The notes: generated by a model not told the origin, from the letters alone. A stretch of DNA of 64,000 nt from Syngnathus acus (GCF_901709675.1 NC_051089.1:21305508-21369507), one strand, 5' to 3'; positions 45,601 through 60,600 are shown, counted from the stretch's first letter. Made by a program: numbers and translations.

Positions 45601-48600
45601 TCACTGTTTTTGTATTTATCCCACTTCTTCACCATCTTCAACCACTTCTCTGCTCTCACTACCGCTAGTTGCTTCAACTGTGGAAAAACGAACAATGAAA
45701 TAAACAATTGAGTGTGAGGAATGTGTGATAAACTTCACACATCACTTACACACAGCCTCAGTTACTATGTTCCTTTCTGACACTATGGGCTTTATATTTT
45801 TTGAAGGTGTAGATGCGCTCAAGTGTAAAAACTGGTGAATCTGGCGCACCTGTCAATTGGATAAGACTTTAGCCTAATGGAATCACGTGTAATTATTGGT
45901 GCAGGTAATACGTGACTTTAGTGAATGGGATCCGAGAACACTTCAACTTCACCTTGTTCTGATAACTTTACACGTGCATAACGTACCTTTTCTTCATGAG
46001 CAGTTGGTGCAGGCAGCTCATCGTCACTGGAAAATGAATAAATAAATAAAATAATTAACAGGAAGAAAATAGTATTACTTCTACAATACATTTATAAACT
46101 CGTCAAAAAGATCAAGAATCGACTTACTGCATGAACCCGAGGCGATCAATGACTTTATAGACGCTGTAGTCAGCATCTTCCCAGGGGTCAATCTTGACCC
46201 CACCCTGTCTGCCCTGGAGATATAATCAGTACCAATAGGTAAAGGTTATCTCAGGATGAAAAATAATTCAGTGGGTGTGTTGAACTGGGTGTTGGGGGTC
46301 AAATCAAGCCAATTATCTGATGGCTGGGGAGTGTTGGAGAACATGGAATTTGCAGACTCCAACCCAACCCAAACCAAACAGTACAACTGAGAAGGTAAGA
46401 ATTATGGGTCAACGTCATTGAATAAACTCAAGGCTACAAGCGCCTTAATAATAATTCCCATTCCATCTGGCAGTGTTGCATCATGAATCCGTTTTCATTT
46501 TGAGAAGATAAAAAATACATTGGTTTACAATCAGTAAACCTTCGATTGTCAAAATGAAACTTGATGTCAAGTGCATACACAATCACTCTCTAGGTCCGTC
46601 AAAAAGTGGAAATCTTTGTTATGGTAATATGATGATGATGATAATGATGATGATGATAAATCCGTCACTGCACTTTTTACTAAGAATATCAGGCCAGCAT
46701 CGATTCAAAGTCAATTCAGCCACCTCAACTATTCACTCCAAGGGGCAACTTCAAAATGTTTGCACTTCAAACTAACAAACTTCAAAATAAATGCAAGGTA
46801 AGTCATTGATATCCATGTGACCCTCGCGGTGCTTTCCATAGAAGCCTATGCACAACCGTTGTCATAGCTGGCTTGACTAGGATGCATTCAATGCAAGACA
46901 GTGGCCAAACCCGTCACTGGAGGACCACTTCAACCGTCTGTCAAAATATGTTCATGGTGCAAAAAAAAGACAGCAACCCAAGAGAACATTGCCAAGCTAT
47001 CTGATCACAGGGTCCCATACTCCAAGTCAGAGGTGGTCAATTAAAGGGCATGTAAAGACACTATGGGGTCCAAAAATGTATTTGATAAAGATGGACGTGT
47101 ATTTTTGGAAACTGTTGTTAATTTTTGAATAAAATTGCGAAATGAGGAGTAATCGATGAAAAATCAACGGTTTGTATGTGATCATCCCGGAAATTGCCGA
47201 AGTGACTGTGACGTCGATTATAGGAGGCCGAGCGTTGCCGAGTTACTTAGCCCATGTAAGCATAATGGCGGATACAGAAGTGGAAGCGATGTCGTTTTTG
47301 TTTTGTTTTGTTTTATTTACAAATAGCGAAGCGATGTCGTCTGACGAATCTCCCTCAAATGATTCTTCACCTTCTGACGAAAATGAAGAAAAGTATGATT
47401 TCTTTCTTGGGGTACAAGGCTACCGATTTGAACCAGTGAGAAGTACCCCAGCGACTGATGCATTGCAAAACGAAGGCGCGGAAGGTACAGACGGATCGGG
47501 ACAAAATCAATGGCTATATACTGATATTGTTTTGGGTGTCCAATTTAATAAATTCTAAGAAAGTTGCAAAGAAAATTTATTTTAATAATATATTCGGCAA
47601 CATATTTTTTATAGGGTAGAAAACAGTAGGAAAATTAATTTTTAGGACTGGGAAAACCCATGAACGATTATTACTTTGGTGTGATAATTCTTATTTCCCC
47701 TTTGCACACAGTATGTTACTACCGAAGTTACACCTATAGTTATAAGCCTAAACGTTTTTATTTTTCAAATAACATAAAGGTAACATTTTATTATTATTAT
47801 TATTATTATTATTTTCATACCCCAAGAATCTCCCTTTTGGCAATTGCACGGCTCTGTCTTGGCACTTTCGAGGGGGGGTGGGTGAACTTGGGGGGGCTCC
47901 GTTGTCTCTATTATGCTTATATGTGAAGTATTGGAGACAAAACACCAGGAAATTGTATGGATCTCCGCGCTATCAATCGGTAAACAATGGAGGGAGTCCT
48001 ATCATCTACGTCACGGTACCATGTGATCCAGAATGGCGCGGTTCATGACAGGGGCAGGAAAGATCAAGAAATACACACAAATTGACTGCGTTTGTCTCAC
48101 GAATGCAATTTTATTTCAAATGCTATAATATTATTTGGATACAGGTGAATATAATCGAACATTCTGAGTGGTTTTTAAAACATGTTAAAGGTGCCTTTAC
48201 ATACGCTTTAAGTTTTTGAACGGGCCAGGAAACTCAAGTGTGCCAAATATGAATTTAATGTCTTCTTTTAATCAAATAGTAAATTGTCTTAATAAGATGC
48301 CATAGTTAATATGTGAAACATATATTCACTTATATCAAAATTGAATATCCACACATAAACCTTGCCCAGGTGTGATGTAAGTCTCTAAGTTCATCCATAA
48401 AGGTCAATGGGTCAGGTAAAATATGAGCACCAAACAACAATCTCTGGTGCTTGTTTGAGAACCCTGCTAAAATGTTTAGTTGCACCTCTGATAATAATTT
48501 TTAAAAAGGACATACAGAATATTGTTCAAAGTCTTGATTGTGCATTTCTGGGCATGCCTAATTCTATAAAACAATGCCAAACACATTCTATGAATCAGAA

Positions 48601-51600
48601 ATATGCATTAAAGAAGAGAATGGGGCTTGCCTTACAATAATAGTCTTACAGTGTTTGCGCATTCAATACCGAAACTGGCTGAAATAAAATACATTACCTA
48701 CATTCCTTTTCAGTTTTGCTAAGAGTATTTTAATTGTGTTAAAGGTATCTAATGAGCAGGGAGACATGCAAAACAGGGTAAGCAGTTTATTCAACACTAT
48801 CATGCTGTGAGTTTTATTTTGTTCCAGCTATGATCCAACTACAAACCTTCATTAGAATGCACGAGTCTCTCCCACTGAGAATTTAGCCCGGAATATGGGA
48901 ATGTCAATCAGTGTCACAGCTGTTGCTAAGGCTAGACAGAGTTCACCCGTCCACTGCACACCCCACCTCTCAGACATTGAGCAAAATTTAACCTCACTGT
49001 CCATCTTCCATCTCCACATTAGCCTCTATAAAGTTACCAACTAACTCGATGAGCAATTCTGCTTTAACAACAACCTTTATTAATGTACAAAAAGTATTCA
49101 TTTATCCATGTCTACCTGTCAATCTATCCTCAAAAATCTACAAGACACTGATGTCGTTCTGGGTGACTGATGAAAAGAATGAGTTTATGGCCACTGTTCA
49201 GCATTTCTTCAAACATTTCCACTCAACCAGTATAGTCTGAAAACATTTCAATAAGGTTGCTTTATCTTGTTGACAATTTAGAGCTGTTTCATACTTCATT
49301 TTAACGAATAGAATTGGTCCTCATTCCCCCCATCACATGCACAGCCACTGTAAATGCCTTTGGCAACACGAATTCATCGACCTGCGCACACCCACACTAG
49401 TTTATGTTTTCATCCTAGAGCAGTGGTTCCCAAACCTTTGCAGGCTGGCGCCCCCTTTGGCTCCCCAGTGAATTCCTAGCGCCCCCCCCCCCCTAAGGCA
49501 CATATGGAAACAAACACCTCTTTCTTGATATTTGGTTTGCTGCAATTTGAAAAGAGAAAGGTTAAACACAAATGTGTATTTCACAAATAAAACCCAATTT
49601 AGTATTTAGTAAACCAATTTATTTTTTAGCAGTTTTAACTGTTTCAGCAACATAGAATCGTAAATAAACATTCCATCAGTAACCTTCATTGTCTCACGTA
49701 ATATTAATGGGATGGATGTGCTTGGTGCAGGGACATAAGCTTCTCAACATCAGGCTGGAACTCACTAAGAAGTCGTAGATCCCCGCGGTCAGTAATTTTC
49801 AGTCGGTTTCTTTGCTTGGAAAGAAGCAAGGTGACTGCACTGAAGCCCCGTTCTACTAAATTTCATAAATAGGCCTACTTAAAGACAAAAATGACAACAT
49901 TGAAGGTATGAAAAGCAAGTTTACCCTCTCATGTATTCATTTTCTTCCATTTACTCACATAAAATGGTGGCGGACGTGATCTAAGGCAGTGGTCCCCAAC
50001 CTTTTTTGCGCCACGGACCGGTTACATGTCAGAAATATTTTCGCGGACCGGCATTTATATAAATAAATAATACATTTATATAAATAAATAAATAATACAT
50101 TTATAATATCATTACCATTACGTTGAATTAGTGGGAGCACTGAGTTTGTTTCTCAGAAACGAGCCGGTCCCATCTAGACGTAATCGGAGACAATGACACC
50201 CGAAGTGATTTAAGGTTTGTCTTTTATTGCAGGATGCTTGGTCTCCATGTGTTGAAGCAGTTTTGAATGCTTCACTGCCTGGTTAGTTAGCCTGTCGCCA
50301 CATATTAGCTTTGCGGGCTCGACTGGGGAAACATGTCACGTGACCGGGACGAGTGTCTTGACCTGAATTAATTGATCGTCGATAAAAAAAAAAATTCTGT
50401 GCGGCTTGGCGGCCCGGTACCAAGTGACCCACGGACCGGTACCGGTCCGCGGCCCCGTGGTTGGGGACCACTGCCCTAACCAGCTCAACACAACACAACA
50501 CGGCGCGTTCTGGCGAGTCCCCAATTTCTTGTTGACTTGAACTCAAGATGATGTTGACCGCCAGAATGCGGTTTTTATTATAAGATAAAATTCTGAACAT
50601 TACAAGCTTGAAATTACAAACCTGAGCTTTTGCTTTTGTAGTCTATGCTGTCGGATCTGACTGGGCCAGAGCGGCGTGTTGTGTACAAATCGACTGCCGC
50701 CCCCCTACCGCCCCTTTCTTCCTCACCGCCCCCCCAGATCTTTCCACCGCCCCCAGGGGGGCAGTACCGCCCACTTTGGGAACCACTGTCCTAGAGTAAC
50801 ACAAAGCAAAATACCGTGTTTTCCGGACTATAAGTCGCAGTTTTTTTTAATAGTTTGGCTGGGGGTATTCCCTCCCTAAGACAGTGCATGTTTTGATAAA
50901 TAATAATAATAAAAATAATCATTTATAAAAGAACAACATATAAAAATATTTTTACTTTTCCTCTCTATTGGTAGAGATCTTCCTAGGGTACATTTTCTAG
51001 ATTAAAATGAACATCTCAATATTATCCATCCATCCATCCATCTTCTTCCGCTTATCCGGGGTCGGGTCGCGGGGGCAGCAGCTTCAGGAGGGACTCCCAG
51101 ACTTCCCTCTCCCCAGCCACTTCATCTAGCTCATCCCGGGGGATCCCAAGGCGTTCCCAGGCCAGCTGAGAGACATAGTCTCTCCAGCGCGTCCTGGGTC
51201 GTCCCCGGGGTTTCCTACCGGTGGGACATGCCCGGAACACCTCCCCAGGGAGGCGTCCAGGAGGCATCCTGATGAGATGCCCGAGCCACCTCATCTGGCT
51301 CCTCTCAACGTGGAGGAGCAGCGACTCTACTCCGAGTCTCTCCCGGATGACCGAACTTCTCACCCTATCTCTAAGGGAGAGCCCGGACATCCTGCGGAGA
51401 AAAACTCATTTCGGCCGCTTGTATCCGGGATCTCGTTCTTTCGGTCACGACCCATAGCTCGTGACCATAGGTGAGGGTAGGAGCGTAAATCGACCGGTAA
51501 ATTGAGAGCTTTGCCTTTTGGCTCAGCTCTCTCTTTACCACGACGGACCGGTACAGAGTCCGCATTACTGCCGACGCTGCATCGATCCGCCTGTCGATCT

Positions 51601-54600
51601 CGCGCTCCATCCTCCCCTCACTCGTGAACAAGACCCCAAGATACTTAAACTCCTCCACTTGGGGCAGGATCTCCTCCCCGATCCGGAGAGGGCATTCCAC
51701 CCTTTTCCGATCGAGGACCATGGACTCGGATTTGGAGGTGCTGACCCTCATCCCGACCGCTTCACACTCGGCTGCGAACCGCTCAAGTGAGAGCTGGAGA
51801 TCACGGCCTGAAGAAGCCAACAGCACCACGTCGTCTGCAAAAAGCAGAGACGCGATGCTGAGGTCCCCAAACCGGACACCCTCAACGCCTCGGCTGCGCC
51901 TAGAAATTCTGTCCATAAAAATTATGAACAGAATCGGTGACAAAGGGCAGCCTTGGCGGAGTCCAACCCTCACTGGGAACGAATCCGACTTACTGCCGGA
52001 AATGCGGACCAAACTCTGGCATCGGTGATACAGGGACCGAACCGCCCTTATCAGTTGGCTCGGTACCCCGTACTCCCGAAGCACCCCCCACAGAACCTCC
52101 CGAGGGACACGGTCGAACGCCTTCTCCAAGTCCACAAAACACATGTGGACTGGTTGGGCGAACTCCCATGCACCCTCGAGGATCCTGCTGAGGGTGAAGA
52201 GCTGGTCCACTGTTCCACGGCCAGGACGAAAGCCACACTGTTCCTCCTGAATCCGAGGTTCGACCTCCCGACGGACCCTCCTCTCCAGCACCCCTGAATA
52301 GACCTTACCAGGGAGGCTGAGGAGTGTAATTCCCCTGTAATTGGAACACACCCTCCGGTCCCCCTTCTTAAAGAGGGGAACCACCACCCCAGTCTGCCAA
52401 TCCAGAGGCACTGTCCCCGATGTCCACGCGATGTTGTAGAGACGTGTCAGCCATGACAGCCCCACAACATCCAGAGCCCTTAAGAAATCCGGGCGGATTT
52501 CATCCACCCCCGGGGCCTTGCCACCGAGGAGTTGTTTAACTACCTCAGTGACTTCAACCCCAGAGATTGGAGAGTCCGCCTCAGAGTCCCCAGGCCCTGC
52601 TTCCACAATGGAAGGCGTGTCGGTGGAATTGAGGAGGTCTTCGAAGTATTCTCCCCACCGACACACGACGGCGCCCCAGTTGCCTCCACACCACACCGAG
52701 AGACAGCTTGTCAGAATGCTCTCTATGGTGCTTCGGTAGAACGTCCTCATGATGGGTGGGGGCAGGTGGGCTCTCCTCATCCTCCGCAGGAAGTACAAGT
52801 TATTTAGACCATTTAGGAAGTCAGCATCAACCTCACCCACCGGGGGGGGAGGGTAAGTTGTAGTCCGTGATCGCCCGTATGCCTTGCCACATACTCCTGG
52901 TGTTATTGGCGTCGTGGAAAAAATCCTGAATTTTTCGACTGTGGCTTCGCTTCGCTAGCCTGATGGCACGGTTCAAGTTGGCTCTCGCTGTCCTCAGTGC
53001 CTCCTTGTCGCCAGACTTGAAGGCTGAGTTCCGTGCTCGTAGCGTATGACGTACCTCCTCAGTCATCCAGGGTCGTTGGTTGGCTCGGGTGATGATGTTC
53101 TTAGTGGTGCTGATGTCCTCGGAGCATTTGTTGATGTAGGCTGACACAGTCATGGCGTACTCATCAATGTCGATCTGATTGTCATGTGTTGCTGCTGATT
53201 TGAACATGTCCCAGTCAGAGCACTCAAAGCAGTCCTGGAGTGCCTCCATGGCCCCCTCAGACCACACCCTCACCTGCTTCACTGTGGGTTTTGCTCTGAT
53301 CAGCAGGGGCCTGTATGCAGGGATTAGCATAACAGATAGGTGGTCTGAAGAGCCGAGGTGGGGGCGGGGGGCTGCTCTGAATGCATCCTTTATATTGGTG
53401 TAAACCAAGTCCAGAGTGTTCTCTCCCCGAGTTGGAAAATCCACGTGTTGGTAAAAATGAGGGAGAATAGTCTTCATGTTAGCCTGGTTGAAGTCCCCAG
53501 CAATGATGAAAACACCCTCTGTGTGCGTGGATTGCAGCTCACTGATTGTCCGATAGAGAACACTCATGGCCTCTTTAGTATTAGCGCTAGGAGGCACATA
53601 CACAGCCGTGATGCGAACAACAGTAAACTCTCTGGGCAGGTAGAAGGGTCTGCAGTTAACAGTCAAAAGCTCGATGTCCGAAGAGCAGAAGCTGGCGACA
53701 GATCTAGCATTTTTGCACCAGTTGTTGTTGATGTAGACACACAGCCCACCTCCTCGGGATTTACCGCTTAGCTCGCTGTTTCTGTCGGCGCGGAATGTAG
53801 CGAGCCCCTCCAGGCTAACGGCGTTGTCCGGTATTGATGAGTTCAGCCATGTCTCCGTCAGGATGAGAGCGCAGCAGTTTCTAGCCTCCCTCTTTGAAGA
53901 GAGTTCCAGTTGTAGATGGTCCATTTTATTATCCAGTGAGCGGACGTTGGAGAGGAAGATGGATGGAAGCGGCGGTTTGTAGGGGTTAGCTTTAAGCTTA
54001 GCCGTTAGCCCACCTCGACAGCCGCGCTTTCGCCGCCGGTCACACCGCCTACGCTTACTCCTGCTCCGGCGTGTGCTGCCCGGCGAGCCCGCTGCATCGT
54101 GAGCTTCTGGGGCTAGCGCCCTAAGCACTCCGAGGCTACGTTAACAGACTAGGGTAGTTGTGGCTACGAGTCCGAAAACACTTGATGACCGTACCTCCAG
54201 CAGGCGCTGGCGATCATACACTAATCTACTGGATGGATAAACTAAACTTTATGTTGTTTGTAGTGTCCTAGGCGACATATTTTGTGAAAATACTCGTCGG
54301 TTGTTGAGACCCGTAGCGGCCGCGGCCAACTGGGGCGCCGCCATCTTGAATACTTGAATAACACCATCATTCCACAGCATCTGGTGAAAAAACTGGAACA
54401 CCTGGGCTTCAGCACCCCCCTTCGAAACTGGCTGCTAGACTTCCTCACCAACAGACCTCAGTCAGTCCGGGTCGGACAGAACACCTCAGATGTCATCACC
54501 CTCAGCACAGGCTCCCCTCAGGGCTGCGTCCTGAGCCCCCTACTGTTCACCCTGATGACACACGACTGCGCCCCCAGGTTCACCACCAATCACATCGTGA

Positions 54601-57600
54601 AGTTTGCAGACGACACAACGGTGGTGGGCCTCATCAGGGACAACAACGACCTGGACTACAGAGAGGAGGTGGAGCAGTTGGTGGGCTGGTGCAGAGACAA
54701 TAGCCTGATCCTGAATGTGGAGAAGACGAAGGAGATCATCGTCGACTTCAGGAAGAACCAGCCTCACCACGCTCCACTGATCATCGACAGCTCAGCTGTG
54801 GAGGTGGTCAGCAGCACTAAATTCCTGGGGGTCCACATCACAGACGACCTCACCTGGACTGTGAACACCACAACACTGGTCAAGAGGGCACAGAAGCGCT
54901 TGTACTTCCTGCGGAGGATGAGGAGAGCCCACCTGCCCCCACCCATCATGAGGACGTTCTACCGAAGCACCATAGAGAGCATTCTGACAAGCTGTCTCTC
55001 GGTGTGTTGTGGAGGTTGCAGCGCCTCCGATTGGAAGAACCTGAGGAGAGTGGTGAGGACAGCAGAGAGGATCATCGGGGCTCCTCTTCCCTCCATTCAG
55101 GACTTGTCATCCCAGCGCTGCGTGTCCCGAGCCCGTAATATTATCAGTGACCCATCACACCCCCACCATGGACTGTTCTCCCTGCTGCCCTCTGGGAAGA
55201 GGTTTCGCAGCATCCGCTGCAGGTCCACCAGGTTCTGCAATAGTTTTTTCCCTGCTGTCGTCATACTGTTGAACATTCAAACGTAGCATTCCTCTGCACA
55301 CTTGTAAATACTGTTTTTGTCTCCTGCACTGTTTACATACTTTATCACTGCTGCACTTTGTACTTTATACTTATCTTATTTCATATTTTTATATAGAATG
55401 TCACTTTTTAACCAGCCGCTATACCACTACATTGTTGAAAGCCGCATGCAACGTAATTTCGTTTTGTGTACACCCAGTGTTGACAAAATGACAAAGTTTG
55501 TCTAAGTCTAAGTCTCTAAGACGTCCCGAGTCGAGGTCAGCAGCACGCCATCTCCACTGTAAACAGTGTTGACGTTGCACTGCTTCCCCCTCCTGAGACG
55601 CCGGATGGTGGACCAGAATTTCCTCGAAGCCGTCCGGAAGTCATTCTCCATGGCCTCGCCAAACTCCTCCCACGTCCGGGTTTTTGCCTCAGCAACCGCC
55701 GAAGCCGCGTTCCGCTTGGCCATCCGGTACCTGTCAGCTGCCTCAGGAGTCCCGCAGGCCAAAACGGCCCGATAGGACTCCTTCTTCAGCTTGACGGCAT
55801 CCCTTACCGCCGGTGTCCACCAGCGGGTTCAGGGATTGCCGCCACGACAGGCACCAATGACCTTCCGGCCACAGCTCCGGTCGGCCGCCTCAAAAATGGA
55901 GGCGCGGAACAAGGTCCACTCGGACTCAATGTACCCGCCTCCCCCGGGACGTGGGAAAAGCTCTGCCGGAGGTGGGAGTTGAAGCTCTTCCTGACAGGGG
56001 ATTCCGCCAGACGTTCCCAGCAGACCCTCACAGAGCGTTTGGGTCTGCCAGGTCGGACCGGCATCTTCCCCCACCATCGGAGCCAACCCACCACCAGGTG
56101 GTGATCAGTTGACAGCTCCGCCCCTCTCTTCGCCCGAGTGTCCAAAACATCCGGCCGCAAATCCGATGACACGACTACAAAGTCGATCATCGAACTGCGG
56201 CCTAGGGTGTCCTGGTGCCAAGTGCACACATGGACACCCTTATGGTTGAACATGGTGTTCATTATAGAAATCCGTGTCGAGCACAGAAGTCCAATAGACT
56301 TAGACTTAGACTTAGACAGAACTTTATTGTCATTTTGTCAACACTAGGTGTGTACAAAACGAAATTTCGTTGCATACGGCTTTCAACAATGTAGAGGTAT
56401 TTCGGCTGGTTAAAAAAAGTGACATTCTATATAAAAATATGAAATAAGATAATTATAAAGTACAAAGTGCAGCAGTGATAAAGTATGTGAACAGTGCAGG
56501 AGACAAAAGCAGTATTTACAAGTGTGCAGAGGAATGCTACGTTTGAATGTTCAACAGTCTGACGACAGCAGGGAAAAAACTATTGCAGAACCTGGTGGAC
56601 CTGCAGCGGATGCTGCGAAACCTCTTCCCAGAGGGCAGCAGGGAGAACAGTCCATGGTGGGGGTGTGATGGGTCACTGATAATATTTCGGGCTTGGGACA
56701 CGCAGCGCTGGGATGACAAATCCTGAATGGAGGGAAGAGGAGCCCCGATGATCCTCTCTGCTGTCCTCACCACTCTCCTCAGGTGCAGCTCAGTGGCCTA
56801 GTGGTAGAGTGTCCGCCCTGAGACTGGAAGGTTGTGGGTTCAAACCCCGGCCGGGTCATACCAAAGACTATAAAAATGGGACCCATTGCCTCCCTGCTTG
56901 GCACTCAGCATTAAGGGTTGGAATTGGGGGGTTAGATCACCAACTGATTCCCGAGCGCGGCACCGCTGCTGCTCACTGCTCCCCTCTCCCCCAGGGGATG
57001 GATCAAAATCACATGGGAATGGGTTAAATGCAGAGAACAAATTTCACCACACCCAGGTGTGTGTGTGACGATCATTGGGACTTTAATCTTTAATCTTAAT
57101 CTTTCCAATCGGAGGCGCTGCAACCTCCACACCACACCGAGAGACAGCTTGTCAGAATGCTCTCTATGGTGCTTCGGTAGAACGTCCTCATGATGGGTGG
57201 GGGCAGGTGGGCTCTCCTCATCCTCCGCAGGAAGTACAAGCGCTTCTGTGCCCTCTTGACCAGTGTTGTGGTGTTCACAGTCCAGGTGAGGTCGTCTGTG
57301 ATGTGGACTCCCAGGAATTTAGTGCTGCTGACCACCTCCACAGCTGAGCTGTTGATGATCAGTGGAGCGTGGTGAGGCTGGTTCTTCCTGAAGTCGACGA
57401 TGATCTCCTTCGTCTTCTCCACATTCAGGATCAGGCTATTTTCTCTGCACCAGCCCACCAAATGCTCCACCTCCTCTCTGTAGTCCAGGTCGTTGTTGTC
57501 CCTGATGAGGCCCACCACCGTTGTGTCGTCTGCAAACTTCACGATGTGATTGGTGGTGAACCTGGGGGCGCAGTCGTGTGTCATCAGGGTGAACAGCAGG

Positions 57601-60600
57601 GGGCTCAGGACGCAGCCCTGAGGGGAGCCTGTGCTGAGGGTGATGACATCTGAGGTGTTCTGTCCGACCCGGACTGACTGAGGTCTGTTGGTGAGGAAGT
57701 CTAGCAGCCAGTTCCGAAGGGGGGTGCTGAAGCCCAGGTGTTCCAGTTTTTCCACCAGATGTTGTGGAATGATGGTGTTAAACGCTGAGCTGAAGTCCAG
57801 GAACAGCAACCGCACGTGGGTGTTCCTCTCCTCCAGGTGAGCCAGGCTCAGGTGAAGAACGGAGGAGATGGCATCCTCAGTGGAGCGGTTCTGCCGGTAG
57901 GCAAACTGGAACGGATCGAATGTTGGGGGGAGTCTGGAGACGATGTAATCTTTGAGCAGCCTTTCGAAGCACTTCATCATGATGGGAGTCAGTGCCACAG
58001 GTCTGTAGTCATTCCATGAGGTGATTTGAGGTTTCTTCGGCACCGGAATGATGGAGGCAGCCTTGAAGCACACTGGCACTTTGGCTTGGTCCAGCGAGAT
58101 GTTAAAAATGTCTGTGATGACACCAGCCAGCTGGCCTGCACATTCCTTGAACACCCGCCCAGGTATGTTGTCGGGGCCTGGGGCCTTACGTGGGTTGACT
58201 CTTCTCAGAGTCTTCCACACGTCGGCTGAGTCAAGGCAGAGGGCCTCCTCTTCCTGGTGGGGAACAGTTTTAACTGCCGGAGTGCTGTTTAGTGCCTCAA
58301 AACGCCCAAAGAAGTTATTTAGACCATTTAGGAAGTCAGCATCAACCTCACCCACCGGGGGGGAGGGTGAGTTGTAGTCCGTGATCGCCCGTATGCCTTG
58401 CCACATACTCCTGGTGTTATTGGCGTCGTGGAAAAAATCCTGAATTTTCCGACTGTGGCTTCGCTTCGCTAGCCTGATGGCACGATTCAAGTTGGCTCTC
58501 GCTGTCCTCAGTGCCTCCTTGTCGCCAGACTTGAAGGCTGAGTTCCGTGCTCGTAGCGTATGACGTACATCCTCAGTCATCCAGGGTCGTTGGTTGGCTC
58601 GGGTGATGATGTTCTTAGTGGTGCTGACGTCCTCGGAGCATTTGTTGATGTAGGCTGACACAGTCATGGCGTACTCATCAATGTTGATCTGATTGTCATA
58701 TGTTGCTGCTGATTTGAACATGTCCCAGTCAGAGCACTCAAAGCAGTCCTGGAGTGCCTCCATGGCCCCCTCAGACCACACCCTCACCTGCTTCACTGTG
58801 GGTTTTGCTCTGATCAGCAGGGGCCTGTATGCAGGGGTTAGCATAACAGATAGGTGGTCTGAAGAGCCGAGGTGGGGGCGGGGGGCTGCTCTGAATGCAT
58901 CCTTTATATTGGTGTAAACCAAGTCCAGAGTGTTCTCTCCCCGAGTTGGAAAATCCACGTGTTGGTAAAAATGAGGGAGAATAGTCTTCATGCTAGCCTG
59001 GTTGAAGTCCCCAGCAATGATGAAAACCCCCTCTGTGTGCGTGGATTGCAGCTCACTGATTGTCCGATAGAGAACCCTCATGGCCTCTTTAGTGTTAGCG
59101 CTAGGAGGCACGTACACAGCCGTGATGCTAACAACAGTAAACTCTCTGGGCAGGTAGAAGGGTCTGCAGTTAACAGTCAAAAGCTCGATGTCCGAAGAGC
59201 AGAAGCTGGCGACAGATCTAGCATTTTTGCACCAGTTGTTGTTGATGTAGACACACAGCCCACCTCCTCGGGATTTACCGCTTAGCTCGCTGTTTCTGTC
59301 GGCGCGGAATGTAGCGAGCCCCTCCAGGCTAACGGCGTTGTCCGGCATTGATGAGTTCAGCCATGTCTCCGTCAGGATGAGAGCGCAGCAGTTTCTAACT
59401 TCCCTCTTTGAAGAGAGTTCCAGTTTTAGATGGTCCATTTTATTATCCAGTGAGCGGACGTTGGAGAGGAAGATGGATGGAAGCGGCGGTTTGTAGGGGT
59501 TAGCTCTCAGCTTAGCCGTTAGCCCACCTCGACAGCCGCGCTTTCGCCGCCGGTCACACCGCCTACGCTTACTCCTCCTCCGGCGTGTGCTGCCCGGCGA
59601 GCCCGCTGCGTCGTGAGCTCCTGGGGCTAGCGCCCTAAGCACTCCGAGGCTACGCAAACAGACTAGGGTAGTTGTGGCTACGAGTCCGAAAACACTCGAT
59701 GACCGTACCTCCAGCAGGCGCTGGCGATCGTACACTACTCTACTGGATGGGTAAACTAAACTTTGTGTTGTTTGTAGTGTCCTAGGCGACATATTTTGTG
59801 AATATCCTCGTCGATTGCTGAGACGCGTAGCGGCCGCGGCCAACTGGGACGCCGCCATCTTGGAATAATAGAACACCGCTCGGGTTCAGATCGGGGGGGG
59901 CCGTTCCTCCCAATCATGCCCTTCCAGGTCTCACTGTCATTGCCCACGTGAGCATTGAAGTCACCCAGTAGAACGATGGAGTCCCCAGAAGGAGCGCTCT
60001 CCAGCACTTCCTCCAGGGACTCCAAGAAGGGTGGGTACTCTGAGCTGCCGTTTGGTGCATAGACACAAACAACAGTCAGGACCCGTCCCCCCACCCGAAG
60101 GCGGAGGGAGGCTACCCTCTCGTTCACCGGGGTGAACCCCAATGTGCAGGCGCCCAGCCGGGGGGGCAATAAGTATACCCACACCTGCTCGACGCCTCTC
60201 ACCGTGGGCAACTCCAGAGTGGAAGAGAGTCCAGCCCCTCTCGAGAGGGCTTGAACCGGAACCCAAACTGTGCGTTGAGGCAAGTCCGACTATATCTAGT
60301 CGGAACTTTTCTGCCTCGCACACCAGCTCGGGCTCCTTTCCAGCCAGAGAGGTGACATTCCATGTCCCAAGAGCCAGCTTCTGCAGCCGGGGATCAGACC
60401 GCCAAGGTCCCTGCCTTTGGCCGCCGCCCAGCTTGCACTGCACCCGACCCCTTTGGCCCCTCCCACAGGTGGTGAGCCCATGGGAAGGGGGACCCACATT
60501 TCCTTTTCGGGCTGTGCCCGGCCGGGCCCCATGGGCGAAGGCCCGGCCACCAGACGCTCGCCTTCGAGCCCCGCCTCCAGGCCTGGCTCCAGAGGGGGGC

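Larger units (their letters stand above)
45700..47040. other. Intron sequence and (GAT)n repeat
   Basis: Apart from exons 2 and 3, no gene is seen. A (GAT)n tract lies at ~46628-46660. Confidence 0.6.
52672..55511 (+). mobile_element. Rearranged L2-group LINE insertion (inverted middle)
   Basis: The left edge starts with the LINE 5' tip in plus orientation (GGCGCCCCAGTTG, 52671-52683). Then 52684-54346 is LINE sequence in minus orientation (5' end at ~54346). From ~54350 to 55511 the 3' half runs in plus orientation, ending in CTAAGTCTAAGTCTCTAAG. The minus part has an internal deletion joining LNGLNN to [11 protein letters not shown]. The flanks share only ACG of the RTE target. Confidence 0.8.
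56286..59862 (-). mobile_element. Full-length L2-group LINE inserted in the RTE copy
   Basis: The 3' tail (ACTTAGACTTAGACTTAGAC, 56286) and the 5' end AAGATGGCGGCGTCCCAGTT (inverted, ~59862) interrupt RTE sequence between GTCCAATA and AATAGAACACC. A short AATA is duplicated. The element is complete apart from a SINE at 56788-57107. Confidence 0.9.

Noticed and set aside
47172-47558. Host protein-coding gene of 128 codons
   Set aside because: It lies wholly inside a TTAA-flanked element and has no splice partners; treated as transposon content.
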